Positions 1-6,466 are shown, counted from the stretch's first letter. The stretch: 6,467 bases of DNA from Planctomycetota bacterium (GCA_007127275.1 SKZP01000198.1:1-6467), one strand, 5' to 3'. The notes: a model not told the origin generated them from the letters alone. Numbers and translations: made by a program.

Positions 1-858
1 AAGGTTCGTGCCCACAATGACGTCGTAGCGCGACGGCCCGTTTTGCAGCGAGCCACTGTTGTTCGGAGTGACCTTGTTGCGCCCGTCGAGGAAGTGCCAG
101 GATTGGGTGACCAGGTTCGTGCTGCCACCTACGTACATACTCCAACTCGCGCCCTTGCGTTGCCCGAGAATTTCCACGGAGAGCACCCCTTGTACGCGAT
201 ACCACTGCGCAAAGACGTGCTGGTAGTCGTCGGAGTCCATGCCGCGCTCGGATTGGTACTGGCGGTAGCGCGCGCCGATCTCCAAGACGAAGCGTTCGCC
301 GAGCGAGAGGCCAATTTCGAGGCCAATGTCGAAGGTCAGGCCGGTGTAATTGAAGAACTTGTCCTGGCCGTCGTCGCCCCGGTCGATCTGCATCGTATTG
401 ATGCCGGCACCGGCAAAGAGGCGCACGCTGGGATACGGCGTGCCGGCGAGGTGCAGCATGTGGTGGAACTCACGAATGACGCCTTCGTCGTTGGTGTCGT
501 CGCGGTTGTTGTAGTCGTAGGTGACGTACTCGAGCGCCGTGGCGGTAATCTGGCCGCGTCCGCCGCGGAAGAAGGAGTTCCAGTAGTTCGAGCGCTCCTC
601 ATAGTAGTAGAGCTGTTCCTGGTCCAGCCACGGGACGTCGCGGCTGATGCGCGGCCGCTCCGCTTCGGGCTCGACGAAGCCAATGTCGTCGCTGCTTTCC
701 GTGGAGAACGGCGCAGTAAGAGTGACCGAGGACGCAGCACTCGCTTCCGCCTCGTCGACCTGCGACTCGGCCGCCTGTGCCTGCACCATCGGCATCGCCA
801 GCCATACGACGCACGCCACCATGATCGCCAACGTCGAGCTACGGGGCACACACTTCAT
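1..858 (-). CDS. Secreted, probable outer-membrane beta-barrel protein (partial, C-terminus missing)
   Basis: The frame runs from the ATG at 858 to the left edge without a stop, giving 286 visible residues. A strong AAGGAGG sits six bases before the ATG. Residues 1-29 are a signal peptide: MKCVPR, a hydrophobic core around LAIMVACVVWLAM, then a likely cleavage after VQA or AQA. Residues 30-75 are acidic and low in complexity, probably a flexible linker. From about 100 on, the chain alternates polar and hydrophobic or aromatic residues in pieces typical of membrane beta-strands, such as GQITATALEYVTYDYN, SVRLFAGAGINTMQI, FVLEIGARYRQYQ, and SWSMYVGGSTNLVTQSW. Two turns, SLGERF and the D/G-rich loop at 159-166, fit hairpin ends. 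I infer an outer-membrane barrel of unknown specificity. The gene is well separated from argR and probably has its own promoter. Confidence 0.85.
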   Translation of the reverse strand, partial: MKCVPRSSTLAIMVACVVWLAMPMVQAQAAESQVDEAEASAASSVTLTAPFSTESSDDIGFVEPEAERPRISRDVPWLDQEQLYYYEERSNYWNSFFRGGRGQITATALEYVTYDYNNRDDTNDEGVIREFHHMLHLAGTPYPSVRLFAGAGINTMQIDRGDDGQDKFFNYTGLTFDIGLEIGLSLGERFVLEIGARYRQYQSERGMDSDDYQHVFAQWYRVQGVLSVEILGQRKGASWSMYVGGSTNLVTQSWHFLDGRNKVTPNNSGSLQNGPSRYDVIVGTNL

Positions 859-955
859 CGAACGCCTCCTTGAACGGAGAGGGAGAGAGACACACAGGCA
901 AGAGCCATAGGGCCGGACGACCCGTGGCGGGAAGCAACCAACGATCCATGCGGCA

Positions 956-988
956 GGGGACGCCGCGCGGCATGGACGCCGCGGCCCC
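956..988 (-). other. GC-rich leader hairpin upstream of the barrel-protein gene
   Basis: GGGG (956-959) pairs with CCCC (985-988), and inside them CGCGGC (966-971) pairs with GCCGCG (978-983) around a six-base loop. No T-tract follows. If the upstream promoter is real, this sits in the 5' leader about 100 bases before the start codon. Confidence 0.4.
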
Positions 989-1027
989 GAGCAGAAGCCG
1001 GAGCATGAATACCGAAGCGTAGCCTTA

Positions 1028-1037
1028 AGCGTAGCAC
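1028..1037 (-). promoter_or_regulatory. Candidate extended -10 promoter of the barrel-protein gene
   Basis: The minus strand reads GTGCTACGCT, an extended -10 form (TGnTAnnnT). No good -35 is seen about 17 bases upstream. A second GCTACGCTT copy lies 12 bases downstream (to about 1015), making a two-copy direct repeat. A start near 1021 would give a leader of about 160 bases before the ATG at 858. Confidence 0.3.
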
Positions 1038-1125
1038 AAACGTTCGCATGAACCCACCCAAAATCGGCACGGGGGCGCAAAGAAACTTGCATACGTCTTG
1101 TCGGCCGAGTGGCCCAGTTGCACAA

Positions 1126-1193
1126 CCGTGGCGCTCCCGTCGTCGGCCGTCACCATGGCATCCATGGGTGACGCGTCGCGGCCAAAGCCACGG
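1126..1193. other. Nested inverted repeats, candidate structured RNA or operator
   Basis: The outer arms CCGTGGC (1126-1132) and GCCACGG (1187-1193) pair perfectly. Inside them CGTCACCATGG (1148-1158) pairs with CCATGGGTGACG (1162-1173) around a three-base loop, with one bulged base. The linkers between the two helices do not pair obviously. No T-tract follows on either strand, so it is not a standard terminator. It lies 64 bases past the argR stop and could be a 3'-UTR element, a processed RNA, or a protein-binding site. Confidence 0.5.
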
Positions 1194-1256
1194 GGCGCCC
1201 TCCGAATGCCATCAAGTTTTCAGGACTCAAGGGGAGCGCAGGGTGCCAGCCCTCAT

Positions 1257-1769
1257 TCATGGGCGTGGTGACATCAGTACTTCGAGACGGCGCCGCAGCC
1301 GGATTTGCGCGCGCTGTGACGGTGTTGCAATGAAGACCGTGTCGTCGCCGGCGAGCGTTCCGACAATCTCGTGCCAACCGGCTCCGTCGAGCGACACGCC
1401 GACAATTTGCGCCGCGCCCACCGGCGTGTTCACGACGAGCAAGTGCGGCCCGGCGGCCTTCATCTCGAGCACGAGGCCTCGCAAGGTTTCGACTGCCGAG
1501 CTCGACTCCATTGCCACCGGGGGGTCGACCATGCCGTCACTCTCGCTCGTCCTTGCCTGTTTGCTGACACTCTCGGCTAGTGCCTCGGGCAGCACATAGC
1601 GCCCGTCCACCTTGGCGACCCGGAGCTGCCGCAGATCCCTCGAGATACTCGACTGTGTGACCTTGATGCCACGTTGCGCCAGTCGCACCAGTAGCTCGGG
1701 CTGGCTGTGAATCTCCTCGTTGGTGAGGATGTCGCGGATTGCCTGTTGTCGAGGGTATTGCGAATCCAT
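1257..1769 (-). CDS. argR: Arginine repressor ArgR
   Basis: ArgR is an arginine-responsive DNA-binding regulator that forms a hexamer and controls arginine synthesis or breakdown genes. The product is 170 residues, slightly longer than the usual 150-156. Residues 5-62 are the winged helix-turn-helix, with RQQAIRDIL at its start and the signature QSSISRDLRQL at 39-49. Residues 96-165 are the C-terminal oligomerisation and arginine-binding domain, with GAAQIVGVSLD and the hallmark GTLAGDDTV at 137-145; D142 and D143 match the arginine-contacting aspartates of the family. The extra length is in the linker, about 65-95, rich in S, E and P. The ATG at 1769 is chosen because upstream ATGs fall in or at the promoter, although no clear Shine-Dalgarno precedes it. 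No arginine pathway gene is adjacent, so its targets must lie elsewhere apart from possible self-control. Confidence 0.95.
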   Translation of the reverse strand: MDSQYPRQQAIRDILTNEEIHSQPELLVRLAQRGIKVTQSSISRDLRQLRVAKVDGRYVLPEALAESVSKQARTSESDGMVDPPVAMESSSAVETLRGLVLEMKAAGPHLLVVNTPVGAAQIVGVSLDGAGWHEIVGTLAGDDTVFIATPSQRAQIRLRRRLEVLMSPRP

Positions 1770-1817
1770 GCGTGGGGCACCGAGGGGGCGCAACCTCTGC
1801 TGCATGAGCATGCGGGC

Positions 1818-1845
1818 AGGATAAAAAGCGCGCATGATCAGTCAA
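1818..1845 (-). promoter_or_regulatory. argR promoter (sigma-70-like)
   Basis: TTGACT (1845-1840) matches the -35 consensus at five of six positions. After 16 bases comes TATCCT (1823-1818), four of six for the -10, preceded by a run of Ts. Transcription would begin near 1811. This places the upstream in-frame ATG at 1835 inside the promoter and the ATGs at 1811 and 1805 at the transcript end, so the first usable start is the ATG at 1769. Confidence 0.6.
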
Positions 1846-1848
1846 TGC
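1832..1848. promoter_or_regulatory. Possible ArgR operator overlapping the argR -35 box
   Basis: The 17 bases GCATGATCAGTCAATGC form an imperfect palindrome: GCAT/ATGC outer arms and GA/TC inner pairs, offset by one base. They cover the whole -35 box of the argR promoter. ArgR proteins of other bacteria commonly repress their own gene through 18-base palindromic ARG boxes over the promoter. The match to the E. coli-type ARG box is poor, so this is a candidate chosen on position and symmetry only. Confidence 0.3.
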
Positions 1849-1869
1849 CGGTGCCGACGTTGTCGTTCG

Positions 1870-1914
1870 CCGCAAAATAAAAAGGGGGGTTTGCGGGTGC
1901 TGCGCGCGCGGCAC
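1870..1914 (-). terminator. Possible weak terminator region after the zinc-protein gene
   Basis: On the minus strand 1914-1897 reads GTGC-C-GCGC, then GCGC-A-GCAC, a compact GC hairpin with one mismatch. About seven bases later comes a C6-T5-A-T4 pyrimidine run, itself enclosed by an inverted repeat CCGCAAA/TTTGCGG (1896-1890 and 1876-1870). The T-rich run does not follow the GC stem directly as in a standard intrinsic terminator. The call rests mainly on its place between two transcription units. Confidence 0.3.
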
Positions 1915-1985
1915 GTTCGTCGGTCGAAGGAGGTGTGCGACTCTGTGGAGCCGGTGGAAACACTGGCGAAGGAGCACGACTGCGC

Positions 1986-2258
1986 TCAACGTGCTGCGTC
2001 GTCGTCGCTCGCCTCGCCGTCCTCGGTCGACTCTCCGGGTGGTGCGGGGTCGACGGCGTCGAGGCTGACCGGGTACCGCTTCGGTGCGCATACGCCGCAC
2101 CAGAGCACCGTGTCGACGACGAGGCCGCGAAGCGTTCCGAGCCGGTCACGAAAGGTCTCGAGCACGCCGGGCATGGAGCGGTAGTGCTCCTTGCACACGG
2201 CGCGGCCGCAGAAGAAGCACGCGCCGTGCGCCGGTCGGTCACAGTGCCAGCAGTTCAC
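1986..2258 (-). CDS. Small cysteine-rich zinc-binding protein, about 90 residues
   Basis: The gene starts at a GTG at 2258, with GAGGAG six bases upstream, and ends with TGA at 1986. The start reads (M)NCWHCDRPAHG. Likely metal ligands are the pairs C3-C6, C14-C17, C22-H25 and C54-C57, enough for two zinc sites. The core pattern CxxC-x7-CxxCGRxVCxxH resembles B-box or DUF2180-like treble-clef or ribbon proteins that open with MxCxxC. After residue 61 the chain has no ligands and ends in an acidic, disordered-looking tail (EDGEASDDD). No signal peptide or membrane segment is seen, so it should be cytoplasmic. It follows the membrane-protein gene closely and probably shares its transcript, which suggests the two work together (inference). 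Role unknown; protein or nucleic acid binding are both possible. The longer frame reading through from 2798 is a shadow. Confidence 0.82.
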   Translation of the reverse strand: MNCWHCDRPAHGACFFCGRAVCKEHYRSMPGVLETFRDRLGTLRGLVVDTVLWCGVCAPKRYPVSLDAVDPAPPGESTEDGEASDDDAAR

Positions 2259-2280
2259 GCGCCGCTCCTCGTCACCAGGG

Positions 2281-2925
2281 TTAGTCGTCCTCTTCGGGGT
2301 CGGTCGTCTCGGAAAGCGGCAGGGGCCCCTCGATGGACCCGTCGGAATAGATGCGCAGCACCCCGTCCGGGGTATCCAGAATCTCTTCGTCGTCGCCGTA
2401 CGCGCCGGGCTCGGCGACGACCTCGATGAAGTAGGCCTGCTCACTCTCCTCGGACGGCCGGTTCCCCCCGGCGTAGATGTAAAAGTCCCCTCTACGGAAG
2501 TAGCGCAGCGTCCCCTGCCACTGCAACGACAAGAGAATCCGGTCTCCGTTTCGCACGTCGAGCACGCGCCGCACGTCGCGGGTGTAGGAGCGCTCGCGCT
2601 CGGCTTGCAGCTCTTCGCGCCAGGTGCGCATCTCCTCGGCGTCGGTGCCGTCGGGCTCTTCCGCCTCCAGTTGGCGAATGCGGCGGCGCTGCATGGCCTC
2701 CCATTCTTCGCGGTCCGCCATGAGCCGGCGTTCAATCTCGGCATGCGTTGCGACGAGCACTTGCCGCGCCTCTGCCCATTTCTTGTCGTGCTGAACACCT
2801 GCCCAGGCGAAGCCCATCACGATAATACCGACGCTCGCGCCAATGATGAGCAAGGCGTCCAACGACTTGCCCACGTTCCGCCGGTCTCGCTTGCCGGAGT
2901 TACGCGTCGCTGTTGATACGCTCAT
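2281..2925 (-). CDS. Membrane-anchored coiled-coil protein of unknown function
   Basis: This 214-residue protein starts at the ATG at 2925, which has GAGGAG at 2936-2931 five bases upstream. An in-frame TTG five codons earlier lies inside that ribosome binding site and is rejected. Residues 1-20 are basic (RNSGKRDRRNVGK), and residues about 22-44 form one hydrophobic helix rich in I, V, G and A. This predicts an N-in single-pass anchor with the rest outside the cytoplasm. Residues about 48-115 are highly charged and helical (EIERRLMADREEWEAMQRR and on), probably a coiled coil. Residues 117-205 look beta-rich, with WQGTLRYFRRGDFYIYAGG and LRIYSDGSIEGPL. The C-terminus is acidic (EEDD). I do not recognise the family. 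The zinc-protein gene follows 22 bases after the stop, so the two are probably one operon. Confidence 0.85.
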   Translation of the reverse strand: MSVSTATRNSGKRDRRNVGKSLDALLIIGASVGIIVMGFAWAGVQHDKKWAEARQVLVATHAEIERRLMADREEWEAMQRRRIRQLEAEEPDGTDAEEMRTWREELQAERERSYTRDVRRVLDVRNGDRILLSLQWQGTLRYFRRGDFYIYAGGNRPSEESEQAYFIEVVAEPGAYGDDEEILDTPDGVLRIYSDGSIEGPLPLSETTDPEEDD

Positions 2926-3166
2926 CCTCACTCCTCGCAAACCAGTGCACGTTCACAGCCCGTCCGCTCAGATAGCAACCCGAGGTAGCCCGAACAAGCC
3001 CGCGCACCCGTGCAACTCCAAACGGTGGAACGGTCGTTCATTCAAGCCCACGGGCTTCGCCCCCGTTACGGGCGCCTCGACCTTGCGCAACCTCCTCACG
3101 GACATGGAACGCACATGGAGCGAACTTGTCGGTGAGTTTCTCACGGGTGCCTGTTCACGCTCGCCG
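2926..3166 (-). other. Intergenic gap between the repeat protein and the membrane protein
   Basis: This 241-base gap carries no convincing gene. It holds a small inverted repeat GTGAG-TTT-CTCAC at 3132-3144, 23 bases past the repeat-protein stop; it has no T-tract, so it is a poor terminator. A second one, AAGCCC-AC-GGGCTT, lies at 3044-3057. A 12-base imperfect palindrome GAACGGTCGTTC lies at 3028-3039 and overlaps a direct repeat AACGGT at 3021-3026 and 3029-3034. A candidate promoter is listed separately. Confidence 0.6.
2969..2997 (-). promoter_or_regulatory. Candidate sigma-70 promoter of the membrane-protein/zinc-protein pair
   Basis: On the minus strand TTGTTC (2997-2992) is followed after 17 bases by TATCTG (2974-2969). 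A TG one base upstream of the -10 gives the extended -10 form TGCTATCTG. The predicted transcript would start near 2962, leaving a leader of about 37 bases before the ATG at 2925. The -10 hexamer matches the consensus at only three positions, so the call rests on the extended element, the spacing and the placement. Confidence 0.4.
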
Positions 3167-6100
3167 TCACTCGGGGAAGTAGCGGGCGAGGTAGAAGTCG
3201 TCGTCGCCGTTGGCAATGAAGGTGGTTTCGTTCGGCTCGTTCACTCCGAAGGTGATCTCCTGCGAGAAGTACCCGCCGACGAACAGACTACCGTCGACGA
3301 GCGCGGCGAGTGTCATGCCGTTGTCTTCGCCGGGGCCGCCTCCGTGACGCGCCCAGCGCAGCTCGCCGGTTTCCGGGTTGAGGTTGGCGAGAAAGACGTC
3401 ACTGGCATCCATGGCGGTGAACGTCTTCTCGTTCGCTTCGCCGGGCCCGAAGGTCGCCGCCCCTTCGAAGGATCCGTGAAGAACCAGATCCCCCTCCGGG
3501 CGGGAGACGACCTCGGCGACGGCGACGCGCCCGGACCCGCCGGCGCGCTTTGCCCAGACGAAGGTGCCGTCGATTGTGTAGCGGGCCACAAAGACGTCCT
3601 GGCCGCCGGCGCTCGTAAGTTGGACCTGGTTGCCCGGCTCGCCGAAGGTGGCCGTGCCGCGGATCAGCCCCGCGACGGCCAAGTCGCCGTCGCGCAACAA
3701 GGTCAGCGCAATGCCGGAGCAGGACTCGGTGCCGCCGGCGCGACGCGCCCACATCAGGTTGCCGTCGGTATTCAGGCGAGCAATGAAGATGTCCAGGCCG
3801 CCATCACTGGTCAGTTCGGTCTCGTTCAACTCGCCCGAGCCAAAGGTGGCCGTGGCCATGAACTGTCCGGTCATCACCACCGAGTCGTCGGAAAGCGCTT
3901 CGACGCCGAAGGCCCAGTCCAGGAAACCGTTTTCGCCGTGGACACTGCGCGCCCACAGCAGCGTTCCGTCGGAGTCGTAGCAGGCAATATAGATGTCGTG
4001 GAAGGACGGGGACTGCGCGGCGAGGGTTGTCTCGTTCGGTTCCCCTTCGCCGAGCGTCATGGTTTGGGTGAACGACCCGGTCACCACGAAGCTGTCATCG
4101 GAGCGCAGCGTCATCCGTTCCTGAATGTTCTGGCCGGGGCCGGTCATTGGACGCACCCACTGAAAGGTTCCGTCCGGCGCATACAGCGCGACGAAGGCCG
4201 AGGCGCCCCCCTCGTGAGTCATCACCGTCTCGTTCGGCTCGCCCGTGCCGAAGGTTGCGTCGGCGCCGACATATCCGGCAACGACGACCTCCCCGGTCGA
4301 GAGTATCTCGACGCCGCGCGCGCGGTCGAAGTCGGCGTTGCTGGCCACGGAGGTCACCCAGTCGAGCGTGCTGTCGAGGTTGTAACGGGCGACGAAGATA
4401 TCCGAGTCCCCTTGCGAGGTCAGCGTCGTCTGCCCCGGCTCCCCGTCCCCGAAGGTGATGGTGCCGGAGAATTGCCCGACCACGGCATAGGAGCCGTCGG
4501 GCAGCGCGGAAATGCCGCGTACCGTGTCGGTGTTCGGGCCGCCGTCGGAAATGATGCGCCCCCAATCCACCGGGCGCACGACGTGGGTGCGGAAGTTCAC
4601 CGGGTCGACTTGGCGCAGCGACGGTCGCGCATTGCGCCGCCCGGCCAGCCACGACTCGCTTGCCTCGCTCACCGCGATGCCGTGCACCTCGGTAACGCTG
4701 GAGCCGTTCGTGGCCAGCGCGCTCAAGAGACTGCCGTCGATGCTGTCGAAACGCAGCACGAACGCGTCGGTTTCCGCCACGGCGACAAGCTCGGTTTCGC
4801 GCGCTTCCCCCTGCCCGGCGAGCAGCGACTCGCGGAAGGTTCCGGCGACATGCAAGGCGCGGTCATCCGGCTCCCGACCAATGGCGCTTGCGGTAATGCG
4901 CCCGGGACCCGTAAAGCCTTTCGTCCACAGCAGGGCGCCGAGTTGCGAGTACAGCGCCACGAAGCCGTCCGCCTCCTCACCCCCTGCGAGCGAGGCTTCA
5001 TTCCGCTGCCCGGCGCCGAAGGTGGTCTCGCCATGGTGGTGGCCGACCAAGCCGATGCTTCCCGTGCGCAACGCGACCAGATCCGCGGCGTAGGCCTCGT
5101 CCTGCGCAACGACGTGGCGGACCCAATCGAGGTTTCCTCGCGGCGAGTACATGGCGAGAAACAAGTCCTTGCCTTGCTCGCTGGTCAGCTCCGTTTCGTT
5201 CGCCTCGCCGGGGCCGAATGCCGCCGTCTCGGCGAAAAAGCCGGCGACGGCAATGTCTCCATGCGGTGTAACCGTTACCGCTGTTGCCTCGTCCTCGCCG
5301 GTACCGCTAACCTGCCGTACCCAGCGCAATTCGCGGCCGGGGCTGTAGGCGGCCACGAAGGCGTCGCGCAGCGAGGAGGCGGTCAGCGTCCGTTCGCGAA
5401 ACTCGCCTTCTCCGAAAGTGACGCTGAGCTCGAAGGAACCGGCGAGGTAAATCTCCCCGTCGACACGGGTCGAGACGCCGTTGACCGCCTCGCGGCCCGG
5501 GCCGCCGTCGTGCCGCACCCACTGCAGATTGCCGTTGGGGTCATACCGGGCGAGATAAATGTCGCGCAGGCCCAGCGGCATGACTTGCGTTGAATTCGGC
5601 CCGCCGGGATCCAAGGTGGTCGGAGCCCCGAAGGTGCCGGCAATCACGAAGCCGCCGTCCGGCATCTCCGCCACTCCCGCAACGTCGACGTCGCCGACGC
5701 TGCGCACGTGCCTTGCCCAAAGGAAACTGTCGTCGGCGTCGTAGGCGGCGAGCATGACATCGGTGCCGCCGCCGGAAAGCAGTTGTTGCTGCGCGGCGCC
5801 GCCGGGGTCGAAGGTCACTTGGTTCTCGAACGTACCCACGACAATGCGCGTTCCGTCCGGCTGGACAATCACGTCACCAAACCGCGCGTCGTCTGCCAGC
5901 GGATGGTTGAGACTCCCGGGGGCGAGCATCTCGTCGGGGAATTCGGGGTTGTGCGCGTCCAGGCGGTAGACGGTGCGCGCATCCAAAGGCAGCGCCGTCG
6001 CGCCGGAAAAGGGGATGTGCATGGTCGAGGACTCGCCGGTGACGTCGACATCGCCGGGGCGAAAATTGAGCGACTCGGGCTCCCCCTCGAGCGTCCAGGA

Positions 6101-6466
6101 GACCTCGACCGCCTCGGTTACCGGCACCCGCTCCTTGCTGCTCTCCAGAGTGAGGATGCGCGCCGGGCCGGTCTTCACGGTCAGCCAGAACTCGTCGTAC
6201 AGCCCCTGCTCATCCTCGGCGCGCACATGAAGCGTCACCGAGCCGACGCTCGTGGCGACGCCGGTCAGCACCGCCTCGGCCTCGTAGGTTCCCTCCACCT
6301 CCAGCGGGATCTCTTCGTTGAAGCCCGCCGCTTCGGCGCTCTGGGAGCCGTCGACGCCTTGCACCGCGAGCGTGAAGGGGGCGCCGCCGTCGTTGTGTAC
6401 CGCCTCGAACGTCACCTCCAACGAGGCGCCAAGCGAGACAACGGTCTCGTAGTGCGGATGCTCGCC
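3167..6466 (-). CDS. Large SBBP-like beta-propeller repeat protein with Ig-like N-terminal domains (partial, N-terminus missing)
   Basis: The frame is open from the right edge to a TGA at 3167-3169, giving 1099 visible residues. A TTG at 6421 could serve as a start, but the frame continues upstream in good coding sequence, so the protein almost certainly begins outside the window. Visible residues 1-98 and about 99-185 look like two Ig-like beta-sandwich domains, with phrases such as VEVSWTLEGEP and RTVYRLDAHN. Residues 190-1099 are fourteen modules of 54-68 residues. The common pattern is DG-x(3)-VAGxF, then TFGxGExNETxLTS, then DxFVAxYxxDGxLxWxR. This resembles the SBBP (seven-bladed beta-propeller) and related repeat families. 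Such proteins are usually exported and found on the surface or in the periplasm, but the signal peptide is not visible here. No catalytic motif is seen, so a binding or scaffold role is inference. Only three cysteines are visible. Confidence 0.9.
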   Translation of the reverse strand, partial: GEHPHYETVVSLGASLEVTFEAVHNDGGAPFTLAVQGVDGSQSAEAAGFNEEIPLEVEGTYEAEAVLTGVATSVGSVTLHVRAEDEQGLYDEFWLTVKTGPARILTLESSKERVPVTEAVEVSWTLEGEPESLNFRPGDVDVTGESSTMHIPFSGATALPLDARTVYRLDAHNPEFPDEMLAPGSLNHPLADDARFGDVIVQPDGTRIVVGTFENQVTFDPGGAAQQQLLSGGGTDVMLAAYDADDSFLWARHVRSVGDVDVAGVAEMPDGGFVIAGTFGAPTTLDPGGPNSTQVMPLGLRDIYLARYDPNGNLQWVRHDGGPGREAVNGVSTRVDGEIYLAGSFELSVTFGEGEFRERTLTASSLRDAFVAAYSPGRELRWVRQVSGTGEDEATAVTVTPHGDIAVAGFFAETAAFGPGEANETELTSEQGKDLFLAMYSPRGNLDWVRHVVAQDEAYAADLVALRTGSIGLVGHHHGETTFGAGQRNEASLAGGEEADGFVALYSQLGALLWTKGFTGPGRITASAIGREPDDRALHVAGTFRESLLAGQGEARETELVAVAETDAFVLRFDSIDGSLLSALATNGSSVTEVHGIAVSEASESWLAGRRNARPSLRQVDPVNFRTHVVRPVDWGRIISDGGPNTDTVRGISALPDGSYAVVGQFSGTITFGDGEPGQTTLTSQGDSDIFVARYNLDSTLDWVTSVASNADFDRARGVEILSTGEVVVAGYVGADATFGTGEPNETVMTHEGGASAFVALYAPDGTFQWVRPMTGPGQNIQERMTLRSDDSFVVTGSFTQTMTLGEGEPNETTLAAQSPSFHDIYIACYDSDGTLLWARSVHGENGFLDWAFGVEALSDDSVVMTGQFMATATFGSGELNETELTSDGGLDIFIARLNTDGNLMWARRAGGTESCSGIALTLLRDGDLAVAGLIRGTATFGEPGNQVQLTSAGGQDVFVARYTIDGTFVWAKRAGGSGRVAVAEVVSRPEGDLVLHGSFEGAATFGPGEANEKTFTAMDASDVFLANLNPETGELRWARHGGGPGEDNGMTLAALVDGSLFVGGYFSQEITFGVNEPNETTFIANGDDDFYLARYFPE
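3170..4540 (-). repeat. Second seven-module propeller array
   Basis: Seven further modules start at about 4540, 4339, 4138, 3934, 3730, 3535 and 3337 and end at the last codon of the protein. They are more regular than the first array: six of the seven carry a TFG or TLG strand followed by a GE or NE turn and NET or a close variant. At DNA level this gives recurring imperfect blocks around GTCTCGTTCGGCTC on the plus strand, for example near 3225, 3812, 4028 and 4227. The last module ends in DFYLARYFPE and lacks the final DGxLxWxR strand. In circular propellers that strand is often supplied by the N-terminal end of the same array (known for the fold, inferred here). Confidence 0.7.
4541..5899 (-). 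repeat. First seven-module propeller array
   Basis: Seven tandem modules of the large protein start, in reading order, at about 5899, 5695, 5500, 5302, 5104, 4906 and 4702. Modules 1-6 keep the VAGxF, TFGxGE, DxFVAxY and WxR landmarks to varying degrees. Modules 1 and 2 carry a FDPGG or LDPGG variant in place of FGxGE. The seventh (4702-4541) is short, about 54 codons, and has lost almost all landmarks except a WLAGR and a final DW-like segment. Boundaries were set by eye at the glycine-rich turn after each WxR and are good to a few residues. Grouping into a seven-bladed propeller is inference from the count. Confidence 0.7.

Larger units (their letters stand above)
859..1256 (-). other. 398-base gene-free stretch between argR and the barrel-protein gene
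   Basis: No coding frame here has plausible composition or a ribosome binding site. On the minus strand the order is: argR stop, nested inverted repeats (1193-1126), a candidate promoter (near 1033), a GC-rich leader hairpin (988-956), and the Shine-Dalgarno AAGGAGG at 871-865 six bases before the barrel-gene ATG. The stretch is long enough for a small RNA or a structured leader, but I recognise no known riboswitch or RNA family. Confidence 0.6.
1770..1985 (-). other. Intergenic gap between the zinc-protein gene and argR
   Basis: No gene is supported in this 216-base gap. It contains a GC-only hairpin and an A/T-rich inverted repeat (1897-1914 and 1870-1896), then the argR promoter and a possible operator, all listed separately. 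On the minus strand the order is zinc-gene stop, GC hairpin, pyrimidine run, promoter, argR. That order fits a transcription boundary before argR. Confidence 0.55.

Noticed and set aside
43..873. 276-codon plus-strand open frame at the left edge
   Set aside because: It is antisense to the barrel-protein gene, which has a signal peptide, a strong Shine-Dalgarno and natural composition.
855..1070. 71-codon minus-strand frame whose TGA overlaps the barrel-gene ATG (ATGA)
   Set aside because: The overlap looks like translational coupling, but the product is arginine-rich with no family features, has no ribosome binding site, and spans the candidate promoter and leader hairpin.
1101..1135. Short stretch resembling part of a serine tRNA D-arm (GGCCGAGTGGCC)
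   Set aside because: No acceptor, anticodon or T arm can be assembled around it.
1171..1200. Possible cyclic-di-GMP riboswitch on the plus strand (GCCAAAGCCACGG resembles GCAAAGCC)
   Set aside because: The GAAA tetraloop hairpin, its receptor and the closing helix are absent, and no plus-strand gene follows.
1770..1835. Longer ArgR with 22 extra N-terminal residues from the ATG at 1835
   Set aside because: These codons lie across the predicted argR promoter and have no counterpart in the ArgR family.
2843..5593. 916-codon plus-strand open frame, antisense to the repeat-protein gene
   Set aside because: It covers the repeat gene, the intergenic gap and the start of the membrane-protein gene, has no domain pattern and no ribosome binding site, and is explained by codon bias plus internal repetition of the sense gene.
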